A stretch of 64,000 nucleotides of DNA from Enoplolaimus lenunculus (taxonomy: Eukaryota > Nematoda > Enoplea > Enoplida > Thoracostomopsidae): NCBI GenBank assembly GCA_030248215.1, contig JASANG010000768.1, positions 62,001 through 126,000 of the forward strand, in the 5' to 3' direction. Within the stretch, counting starts at the first letter, position 1. Every line of letters begins with the position of its first letter. Below the pieces are notes generated by a model. The model was not told where the DNA came from. It ran no database searches and saw only the letters and a program-made list of their open reading frames with translations. Shown in pieces: positions 24,391-36,400 of the stretch. A program made the position numbers and the translations under genes.

Positions 24391-24470
24391 CCTTTTCTCA
24401 CATGAATATTTTCTATTTATCTGAGACCTAATTTTATGCTAGGATTCAACTACCGGATTCACGGGTAGGA
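24391..24470. mobile_element. Family E fragment (TTAA-flanked)
   Basis: TTAA followed by CCTTTTCTCACATGAATATT, the left end of family E. The rest is decayed and the right end is absent. Confidence 0.6.
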
Positions 24471-25060
24471 AACGATTACTGTGACTATTCTGCTCTGGGT
24501 ATACGCGAGCCTGAGTGGTGTCTACTATTCTAAAAAAGTGGCGTACCCAGGAACTCAGATTAATTTTAGTAAAGTATTAAATCTTAATACAGAATTTTGA
24601 TTTTGGTTTCTGTTGGAAGGTTATATGACCAGGGTAACTCCCAAGATACGCCAGCGAACCTATCTTTATGTAAAATTGTTATGGGGAAAGGTTGATAATG
24701 ATTGGAGCATTCTACAAAGTAGGGCACGGGGAAACTCAGGTTCGCAACCCTAAATCTTAGTATACAAAATTGTTCGCTTGATCCATATTGTGAAGGCTGT
24801 GGCTTTTTGGTTCTATTTGGGTTTGCCATTGCGCTTTTATATCAACTATACTTTAAAATTGTTTATTTTTTCTAGAAATATTAAAATTACTTGACAATAC
24901 TGAATATATCATATATACAATGTGAAAAAATATACCAAAACCTATAACTCAACTACCAGCTAAATCACTATTTCAACAACTTTTTTGTATATTTTCATAT
25001 TTATTGGAGGCTTTCATTCAGCTTATCTCAACCAGCTTAGCACCCTCACATTTATTCCAG

Positions 25061-26836
25061 AGGGGTGCACCTCAATACTCTGCAATTTCAAGCAATGATA
25101 AATGGGTCACACCCTGCTCATGGAACAATGTCACATGCGTTAAACGGTCAGGTGCAAACGATTATTAATGGCACAGGGGGACAGGCGCCGTACTTGTTCC
25201 CTCCACATCAGATCGGAGCCCAGCAGCAAAATTGTGGACCACGTCCCGTCAACGATTGTTATGAGCAACATGATGTACCGATCGTGTAAGTTCTGATCTT
25301 AAAATCAAAATCGCAGGTGTATAACATGGGTGGTTCCATAGAGAAGCGGAAGGCACATGCACACGCTTAAAAAGTCGCTGGCAAAATTTGATATATTACA
25401 GATTAACAGTTCAGGCATATTAATCTTGGTCGAATTGAAATTGTAGAATATTGGTGCCTCCTTAATATAAAGCAAAACTATGGCTTTTTTGTTACAACAG
25501 TAGCTCACATTTGACGCTTAGTGTGTTGCAATACAAATATTACCCAAAAAATTTTCAAACTGTACAATGAATAAAATGAATGTTCGAATTGAATTTCAGG
25601 CATTTGCCAGAAAGTCCACCCGCGACCGATTCGGGTCCTGGTTCCGAAGGAAGTCCATCAGGAAGCGAGCCTGTAACCTACTCGCCACAAGAGTCCCAAA
25701 AACGGGATGCCAGGCACATTCCCCCACCTATAGGAGCACACTTGTCACCAAATCATATTTCACCCCCGTCAGTCTGCCAGAGTCGACCAGATCAAAAAGA
25801 ATACAATTTGAATCCGGCGGGTAACTTTGACCACAAACCGCCCGGTTATATTTCTGGCGATGTCCCTGGAGTCAATCCTGGAGTAATAAATGCAAGTGGT
25901 GGTCCGAATATGTACCGAGCGGGTGTGATTCATCCCCCGGTCAATTCAGTAGGAGCTCAACAGCATTTAGCCGAACTGAGTGAGTCACCCCCTCATAACG
26001 TAGGAGTGGGTACAACACAGTTGCCGACCGATTTGTCTACCAGTCAAGATATCCGGTTCGTCCAAGGAATTCTACTCCAACAGTCATCGCAACACGACGC
26101 TGGCACTAATGTTGTCCCTCTTAAAAATGGTTACGCTGATCAGTTCGCGGACGAACAACGGCAAAATGCAGATGAGAGAAATAAATGCGACGGGCAGAAC
26201 GGTATTTTTTGTATTTTGACAATTTTAATCAACAGTGTTTGCTTTTAGGAGTATAGCCTAGGCCTATTGCTTAACCTAAACCTAAACCTCAGTGTAATAA
26301 GCTTAAAACATAGGGTTGCGCCATACTTACCGTATGGCGCCGTCCGTCACCTGTCCGGCGTCGTCCGTCACCCGTGCGGCGAGTTCCGTTACCGTGCGTA
26401 TGGTACGCCAATAACGCTACCGTAAGACGATGGACGATGACGGACAGCGCCGGATGGATGACGGACGGCATTAAAAAATTAAAAGTATAGCGCAAGCCTA
26501 AGCCTTAACACAAACAGTAGACAACGCTTTTAATGTTTGCAGATCAAATTTAGTCTAATTTATCTGAAATCTTTGTTAGAGTAAAAATTTACTATGCGTT
26601 GCAAAAAGTTTGCACGCAAGCAGCAGCTGCAAATTCTCGCATTAAAAACTTGCACGGTGAATAGGGCTTCAGCGGGGCAGCGGTGGTCGCGAGCGACATA
26701 TAATAAATTGCTTTTTGTTAAATTGAACGAGTTAATACGGCTGTTTTAGGTGGGGTAATATTATCCGTCCAAGAACTTACTTTTGGCAGTCGATATCAGC
26801 ATCCATCAGATCATCATCATCAACACCAGCAGCAGC

Positions 26837-26897
<61 letters not shown>

Positions 26898-26944
26898 TCA
26901 TCATCAACAACAACAACAACAACAACAACACCAACAACAACAGC

Positions 26945-27011
<67 letters not shown>

Positions 27012-27262
27012 ACAACATCAACAAAATAAACGTCGGCATTCAATACAGCCAGAACCATTTATTCAATTAGAATCGTCCAAAAGTCAACAACATAGCGAAT
27101 CACAGCATTCTCAGTCTAATTTTAATTTTATCCAATCAGAAACTAGCATTCAAAACGGCCACTACAAACCGACCAATGAAAATTTGTCACGATTTACAAT
27201 GACCAATGAAAATCGAGTTGAACTGGCGAATCACGATGAACAGTATCAGTTGCATCAACAGC

Positions 27263-27295
<33 letters not shown>

Positions 27296-27417
27296 ACGAG
27301 CAATTTGTGCAACAAAGCATGCAAAATGGCATATCTTCGTTGCCGCAGTTTCATGGAATAATGACTGCGCAACAGCAATTGCAAATTTTAAACGAAAATT
27401 ATACTCGAAGTCAAGGA
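25061..27417 (+). CDS. myrf: MYRF N-terminal Pro-rich and polyglutamine exons
   Basis: Three exons. The second begins HLPESPPATDSG, matching the conserved LPDSPPDSGSE stretch of vertebrate MYRF, and is Pro/Ser-rich. The third encodes a Gln/His tract from about 26,800 to 27,025 and a second Gln run near 27,255-27,298. The glutamine frame is chosen because it alone stays open to 27,417 and agrees in phase with the next exon; the Asn frame stops at 27,070. The first visible exon starts in mid-codon, so at least one exon lies upstream. Likely an activation region. Confidence 0.85.
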
Positions 27418-30400
27418 GTACGTACGATCTGGATGTGAACTCGCAGCCTTCAGATCAGCGCAGGGGGTCACCCTCCCCTGGAAATTTTTTGCGTCCCCTA
27501 GAAAAGTTTTAGCTCGGCTTGTCAGTGAGCGAAATCTCTTAGATGCCCCTTCTAAATTTGTTTCGAACTCTTTTGCTCGATGAGCTGGCTATGGCTCAGC
27601 CTTAACGGTCGGTCCAATATTTTTCGGAAGAGCAGAATACTTATTTGACTCATTTTTTTCTAAACTAGCGTTGGGTAACCCGCGTCTTAATTTTCAATTA
27701 TGTGACTAGAAAACACACTGTCACCTTTGTCCTATTATTGCCGGATCACGTAATAATCGGGGCAGCTTGGAACACGTTTTGCTCATATTGAGTCGATGTT
27801 AACAAAAAATGTTATAATCTATAATAGCGCGCATGGCTACAAAATATAATGTCACATGACATTGGCTTACAAAACACTGATCTAAAGTAATCAATAGACA
27901 AAAGAAGCCATAAATCACACGATACCACAACACATTTATGCGAATATCATATGATATTACAAAATTGTACAAATGTCACATGATACAAATGCGGAACAAT
28001 GTAATTTGTGCGTACTAGAAAGTTACGTAGTGGGTTCGAGTCCCACCGCATCCGCAGTAAAATTTTCGTGAAGGGCTCTGTATGGTACTGTTTCGCTTAG
28101 AATTAGATAATGTAGCAATAAATGATTTTGAATGCTGAATTGGATTCTTCGTTACTGTTTCCGGCGGAAATTTTCTCTAACTTTATTCCTAAGTACAAAG
28201 AATACAAATATCGAATTAGACAGTATCTTATGACGTACTACAGGGCACTATTCAGGTTAGTTATTACAACTTTGCTCATATCTTCAAACATGTAATATGA
28301 AGATATTGGCAGACAATACTTCGCATATCATATGATATTGAAATACAAACAGTGAAGGTAACATCAGTATATCAAAGAACTAAATGTTAGAAATTGATTG
28401 TGGCTCAATATTCAAAAAATGTTGCCCGCTATAGTAATATAGACAAAACGTGTTCCAGGTTGCGCCAGCTTGAACGTGAACCCCGCATAAGAGGCATTTT
28501 GGAAAAAACTAATTTACATTTGAATTCACAATTCAAAAAGTTACAAGACTTATCACCAATTGGCGTTATTGCATATTTTTAGGTCAGCTCGCATGGAAAT
28601 GGATATTCTGAAGCTGAATGTGACAAACTACAGCTTCAAGCACAACGTGTGGACGATAGGGCACGAGACCAATACGAATCTACAGCACAGATGAAAACGT
28701 ACAATGGGTAAGAATCAAAATATGGGTGTCAAACAGCTGTGGCCCTAAAGATGAAAAGGGGGTCAGGATATGTGCCCCTTTGAAAGATGACCCACAGTGA
28801 CCAGTCAATAGTTTACCCATAGCTCATGTGGCCCATGTGAATATCAGGGGTGGAACGTTTTTCTGTGGAACTGCAATAGACCCAGCTTAAAGCTTTAGAC
28901 TAATTTTTGGCTTAGATTTAGGTTTAGGCTTGGGCATAAGTATAAGCTCATTCTTGCGCTTAGGTGTTGGATTAAGCTTAAGCTTACAAACATGCTTATA
29001 CTATTGTTACGGCCCTGTTCTATACATTAGGCACCAATGTAATCCTCGAGTCATAATCGAAATTAACATTTAACGTCAAATCTGTTTAAATTCAATATTA
29101 TTTCATGTAAACGGTTCATCTGAAGCTCACAATTCATTTTAAGGCCCAAATTTACATTAGCACAAATTTTAAATTTCATAATTTAGTCAATCTTAAAATA
29201 TGAAAAAATTGCTAAAAGCTCGCTTTAAAAACTGCGAAATTTCGGATCACAACAGTATTCTCGCCCGTCGGGAAATCTTGAATCCGCTACGGTTTGGATC
29301 CATTTGACCCTCCTGCCGCTTTTCATTATATCCGATAAATTGAGTTCACTAGTAAAGTACAAAGGGTAATGATCTCAACTGAACGATTGAGCTGTGGCTC
29401 ACATGAATCCAACCTTTGACCCGTTACCCAATCGCGATTTTATTAAAATTACTCAAATTTTCACCCACGGTCAACTGATTCATTTTCAACTCTGTCAGCG
29501 TCAGCTTAACTTGCTTAGAAAATTCCATCTTCCAAACCAGTGCGATGTGATTGGCCAAAACCGAGTGCAGATGCTACTTCGCCAAAAATTGGTATAAACC
29601 GTGCAATCGAACAAGGGGTACCTGGAGGGTTGATATCTTCCCCTCGAGAAAAATACGGGGTGTCACTGACACCCCCAAAGACCCACAAAAACTAAAGTTT
29701 CGTGATTGAATTTGCTGGGTTATGGCTCGCTTCGTTCGTGAGGTTTCTTTAACAAATCAAAATGTCTTTTGCGCCTCCTGGTTTCCTTTAATACCAAGGA
29801 ACCGGATACATTGCCAGATTTAATAGAACTTCCGGCATTGCGTAAGCTGTTGTGTCCCGTCTATTAAAATCATTTCCACGTCCCTGCTGTAAACTGTATA
29901 TACTTTAGGGCTGTTACTAACCCTTTATCTCATGAATAGTTTCTATTTCATCTGAGACCTACTTTTATCCTAGGATTCGAACTTCAGTGACTGGAGTGGG
30001 AGGCGTTTGCCATCACCACTCAGCTATAGGAGCGCTACGCTCGAGCCCGAGGGGGCTCTCACGCCTTGTGGTGATTTAGTACTATGTATACGAGTTGCAA
30101 TAGTTAAACACTGTGTGATATATTATTTAACGTATATGCACTGCGCTGAGTTGCCCGTAGTCAACTCTATGTGAGAAGGGGTTAACTAATTTTGTATTCA
30201 ATGTATTTCAGCAATGTTTGCGAAAATAACAATGGCACACTTCCAAGGAAACGAATTCGTGCGAATAGTTCCGGTCGTAGTTATGACGGTGACAATTCCG
30301 GATCTGATTTGAAACCGGATACAGGTTTTGTTTTGAATTTGTATAATGTTTTCATATATGATAGTACTGCATACAGTCTACTAATCACATACACAGTGCT

Positions 30401-33400
30401 GATCTGTCAGTCTGAGTAGACTGTGGCTGATGGAGACATTTCAGACGAGTGGTTCCTATAATGGTGAAAAAAGATCAGTGTGTAGACGGCGAGAAGTGAT
30501 ACGCCATTCTAGTGGTAAATCTTGCCACAAACTTTTAATTTTGATCCTTGTTGACGAAATGGTCTGACTGGATCCCTGGATCCACCGGGATAAGTCGCGG
30601 CACCTGCGTTCGTGGAATGTACTTTTATTTGTCACGCACTAGCGGCGGAAGGCACAGAAAAGTATAGCGCTACCCTTAATCTATTTGATTTCACTTTTTC
30701 AGTCATACGCTCACTACGAGTTAATTCAATACTTGAAAATTGTACTCAGTTGTCGGTCAACGAGTTGTCGGGTGACGAATTGTCGTGATACTAATTTCAG
30801 GTTCTCCAGATCATAATTCAAATATCGATTGCAAACTTGCGACCTCGCACGGTGGAAGCGATGAAAGTTTCGCCACAGATGATTGTGGGAATTACTCGAA
30901 TGGTCATGTGTCAGTAAGCGCCGGCAAGTCTGCGATGTCGTCCATGCATTCGATCCGGTTTTATGAGTTTCCACACGAACAAACGCATCAAATATATGAC
31001 GCCAATGGTCGAGAAATGTAAGCATGCATTTAAGATTAAGGTATACCAATAACTTAAAACGAGTTTGTCAGCAACCGAAAATTTTGAACGCCTAAATGCT
31101 AAAAACGAATCTAATACAATTCGTCACCCGACAACTTGGCGCCAATCCTAAGCGTAATCCTAAGCCTAAGCCTAAATGCAGGATGATGGGTGATGAATTA
31201 TTCAGTCGAAGAAATGATGAAATTTCGGATTTATATCTTTTGAAAAATTGTTCAAGAAATCCACGGACCGACAGTTGTACGTAAGGCGCACCTTGAAACT
31301 TTAAAACATAAGTTTTTCAAAAATTCAAATTTGGGAATGGAATGATCACGGGAGGGCATAGGAAGCCAAATATGCAAAATTTTTAAAAATCCAACAATTT
31401 GAAGGTGGGACAATCGAAAAGACCCGAACTCGGGCTGTACCATGCATTTAATGTGCTTCGTATCGTTAATTTTATGCTGTTAATGACCATAAAATGCTTA
31501 GCGTACATCTTTATTTTATCTTCTATTAGAGTTACATTATTACCTCTGAGCGTATTAGCGAGTAGCGAATTAATGCAAAATGATTTAACAGCCAAAGAAG
31601 AAATTTTTTCATTTTTGCATTTTTTCCGAAAAAAAACTGAAAAAATTCACTTTTTCGGTCATAATTTTTTCCGAAAAAACAACACTTTTTGCATCCAAAT
31701 GCAGACAGCTTCAGTGCAGCAAATAGTAATATTTCAAAGTTATTTTAGATTACCGTTGGGTTTCAAAATTGTCGCTGATAAAGGATTCAACTACAGTTCA
31801 ATTGATCAAGCTTACATTAATCAAAAGAAAAATCATTTACAGGTAAACAATCAAATTTATAAGGCACCGCGTTGGCAGCAAACAGGTGCGCACCCAAAAT
31901 TTTGATTTCTGCACGGAATAACGTTATGTATTTTAAATGGATTAGTAAAAGTATTTTACTTCATTTTCCACAAATTTCAAAATAGGGACATGTCGGTTAT
32001 TTCTCCTCCTGGATTCAAACACAGCAAACACCCCCCCCAAAAACACCCCAAAACCAAAACCACAACCCCCCCCCAACCAACAACCAAAAAAAAAACAAAC
32101 ATCTGTCAATTTCTGTCAATTTCTCATGATTGCAAATATTTCTTTTGTTTTTGCAAAACTTTAAAAAATTCCAACTTTTCGCCATTATGAAATGGTTATT
32201 AAAACCAGTTTAAAATTATATATTAAGATTTTTAGTATATTTAAATTGCGTTTGGCTTCTCGCTCACTTTTTTCGCGAAATATTCGTTTTTTGTTTTATG
32301 CGGAAATTCATTGACAATAATAATTGGTTTTTTGCTGTTTTAGATTACCGTCGAAATTGAAGTCCACGATATGATGGAACCGAAATTCGTTATGGTCCCA
32401 GGCGAAGGTCTTAAACCAATCATTGATTTTCAGTTGGATTTCTATGGTGCCAAGGTATGTTTTTGTCTGATTTTTTCTTGGTTTAAAACAATCTTGGACC
32501 AACAGAAATTAAACCACTTTCTGCAGATACAGGACTGCAGCCATGATGGAACGCATAGGTTGTAGGTGGCATATGTATGTGATGCATACAGGATATATAA
32601 ACTCCCAAGCTCCAGACACAATATTAAACTGGATTTTAACCCTTTCTCACATGAATATTTTCTATTTCCCCTGAGACCTACGTTTTATGCTAGGATTCGA
32701 ACTCCAGTGACTGGAGTGGGAGGCGTATACCATCACCACTCAGCTATAGGAGCTTGACGCTCGAGCCAGAGGGGGCTCTCACGTCTTGTGGTGATTTAGT
32801 ACTATGTATACGTGTTGCAATTGTTAAACACGGTGCGATATATACTATTTAACGTATATACACTGCGCTCAGTTGCCTACAGGCAACTCAATGTGAGAAG
32901 GGGTTAAATAACTTTCTGGACCGTAGAGGTCAAAATAATTTTTGGCAACGTTCCTGCTGGCTCGTAGCCAGCTCACCTTGCTAAGGTAGTTAAAAATGCT
33001 TCAGGAGAGACATACAAAGTTTTTCATTGTTTACAAGTAAGGTTAAAAATTTCTTGACCAGGGGGAACGGGAATATACTTTTCCTTTGGTCCCATTTGGC
33101 TACGGGCCATCGGTCCTGATCGCTAAAAAGGAAATATTCCTGTCCTTATAATTTTTGGCTTTGTATATAAATTGTGCAAAATCCTCGCATGGTCTCGTTG
33201 TATATTGTTTTTCGCTATTCTGTCGGATGAAAAATTGCCAAAACAACGAGTTTAATTTTACGATATTTTTCAAAATTGAGCACAAATTCAGCTATAAATC
33301 TAAAGGCTACTAATTTAGGTAAAACTATAATGCGATTGCTCGTTCGCCTGAACCAAATTGTAAAACAGTGTTTTTTTAGTTTTTTTTGGCAAAATTAATT

Positions 33401-36400
33401 TTTTCAAATTGTTTTAATTTCAGACCGAATTGCCAACCGCAAGAATACAAATTCGTCAGTCACAAAACGATCGTAGACATTTTCCGTATAAAGGAGCAAC
33501 GTAAGTTTCGCTTTTTATTTTTTTAATTTCTTCAAAATTTTCATTTACATAACTCAATTAATATCTAAAATAGGCTACGGTTTAGGTTTAGGCTTAGAGT
33601 TAAAGTTACATTTTGGCTCAAATTTAAGTTAAACCTAAACCTAAACGTAGGTTTTGAAAAACAATTAATGTGGGGAAAGATTTGAGTTGTATCAAATTAA
33701 TATTAATGTGAACGGGACAGCAAGTAAACAAGTATACTTTTTGTGCAACATAGCATAAGCTATCAAATTCAGTGAAATTTTCGTCGTTGAATAAAAGTTG
33801 CGAACATTTTGAGCTAATCTCAATCTAAGGAACTCAAATTTGTTAAAAATTGAAAACTTTTTTGATTTTTTCCCAATTTTAAGAGAATGATAAATCTATA
33901 AATTTCACATCTTTCAAATTTATTTACTTTATGTCGTTTTCTGGTTTTAAATTAAGAATTAATTTTCAATGTTAACAATTAAAATTCTTGGCCGGTATTG
34001 TCAAATGTGTGTAGCATCTGTCAATAGTTGATGATAAGTGCTTTCGAAACAGTCAATGCTGGGGCTCAAAATTCAGCACTTTTTTCGCATACGATCTGCT
34101 TTACGCCTGCACTAATTTTGAGTTCAACAACTGCAACAAGTAGTGAGTTTTAAATCCTATTGCTAACTGATAATAGTTGCTGTACACATTTGAGAATATG
34201 GGCTTTAGGCGTAATTGACAGTGAGGTTGTGTAGGTGGCTTAAACTTCGTTTACAATTTTGGCCTGTGATATGGTATAAAATCAAAATATTTCAACCTGA
34301 ATATTTTTATTAAATTTATCAATCTAAAACCTAGTTCGAGCAACGCATATTCTGATAAGCTTCCTATCCCAGCAATACTTTTACAAGAATAAGGGTGGTG
34401 CTATGCTTGCCGGGCCGCGCCGTCCGGCGCCGTACGTTGCCGTCCGTCGCCGTCCTTCACAATATAGTGTCGTACGTGAGTAATTCATGTACGCTTCCGC
34501 AAGGCGACGTACAATAAAGGACGGCACCGGACGTCACCGGACGGCATCGGACGTCACCGGACGGCACCGGACGTCACCGGACGGCGCCGCACAACAAATG
34601 TACGGTGACGGATGGCGTTGGAAGGTGGCGGACGGCGCCGGCCGTTAACAAAAAATATAGCGCCGCCATTACTTGTCTGAAAATTATAATAAATTTCAGG
34701 TTCGCGTTGCCCGGGTCAAAAGTGACCAAAGTAACGGTCCATCGATTGCATTTTTCTGAAACAACAAACAACAACCAACGGCGTCGAAACGGACGTCCAA
34801 ATCCGGATCAAAAATACGTTCAACTGGTTTGTGTTCTCAACGCGCGCGTAAGCGAAAATGTCACTCGATCCGTGCTCGCGTACGCATCTGAACGTGTAAT
34901 AGTTAGGGTAAGCAACGATAAAGCGAGTTGCGGGATATGTTCCTGGGCGGATGTAAACGGGGCCCACCAGAGCGGCGTTAGCCTAACTCCAACACGAACC
35001 AAAAACCAATATTTCGCGCTAAATTTTAGCACTAAAACTGCGTCTAGTGATTTTGCACCGTGTTGTTATTCACTATTAAATATCACCCTTCACTAAAATT
35101 TCAAAATACGTCAACGTGTCCCGATTTCACATTTCGACCCATGTAAAGATCAGGGGCGGAGAGATTTTCTGTGTTTCTGTGGTACAAAAATAGAGCAAGT
35201 TTAAAGCTTTAGACTAATTATTTGCTTGGCTTAGGCTTAGGCTTAGGCTTAGACTTAGGCTTTAGGAATATGCTCATTCACGCATAGGTTTAGGCTTAGG
35301 CTTAACAGATTTAGGCTTAGGAATATGCTTGCAACACTGTTCCGCCCCTGTTCTTTACATTGGCCTAAATTTGCAATAAACCCTGTTGAACAAATGTATT
35401 TCTTAAAATAGTTGAACTGCAATATTCAAATTCGTGTGGTATATATAGAACCATTATAGCGAAACATTTTGCGCGGTTACGTAGTTCAGTGGTTAGAGCA
35501 TCGGATCGACAATCTGTAAGCCGGGGGTTCGAGCCATGCACATCCGTAGTGAAATTTGTCTTGGAGAACTTAAAATGTCACTGTAATACTAAAATTGTCA
35601 CATGCTTATATGGTACTATTTGATATTTTCAGGCCACAAATCCAGGCAACTTTAACGATAACGTTGAAAACGAACCTATTTGGATGCGATGTCCTGGAAA
35701 TTCAGGAGGTATTTATTCACAGGTAAACAGCGTAGCATTAAAGAAATGAGCGACCGATGTAAAGAATAAGGCTGTAACAGTAGTATAAACATATTCCTAA
35801 GCCTAATCTGAAACCTAAGCGAAAAAATAGTATAAAGCTTATGCTTACTTTCTTGCAGTCGTACAGAAAAACGTTCCGATCCTAATCTTTACATGGATCG
35901 AATGATCCAAAATCTTTCGGACCGTCAATAATTGTTTATTTTATCTATTTGGGTTTAGGCTGTTTTTTGCTTATGTATGTACATTATATCCGATTTTAAC
36001 ACTTGCTAAACGTTTACAAGAATATGACTAAATTTGTTCAAATATGTTGCCAATCTACAGAACTTTTTCAAATTGTAATATTTACAAAGTTTTAGTGAGT
36101 GCAAATATTAAACTTCATGGAAAAATTATTGAAAATAAAGTACAAAAGTTTTTAGCGAATTATTTTACCTAAAAATTCATTTTTATTTTCTTTTTTTGCA
36201 GGTTCATATGAGTTGCAGCAAACCTGTGTACACCAACTGGCAGCTTCATAGATAGTTACCTTTAATTTGATTGGCTAGCCTTCATAGATAGGTTTAATTT
36301 GATTGGGTAGCTTCATTGATAGTTACCTTTAATTTGATTGGTTGGATCAGAGTATTTTTGCTGCCATTTTATAATTTTGAAACGGTATAGCGTATTAACT

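Larger units (their letters stand above)
16642..25060. other. Repeat-rich stretch without a supported gene
   Basis: Between the unrecognised minus-strand gene and the first visible MYRF exon. I see family copies listed separately, microsatellites, and poly-C runs near 21,431. A possible small minus-strand exon lies at about 17,298-17,363 (AAA then GTAAGT donor). The 5' MYRF exon(s) should lie here or further left but were not identified. Confidence 0.4.

Noticed and set aside
26777-27070. Poly-Val, poly-Leu and poly-Asn open frames
   Set aside because: They are other-frame readings of the CAA/CAG run. The Gln frame alone stays open and fits the MYRF exon phases.
36200-36256. Extra MYRF exon starting VHMSCSKPVYTN after a TTTTTTTGCAG acceptor
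   Set aside because: A stop follows after 17 codons, no donor fits, and the exons on either side already join in phase and in domain order.
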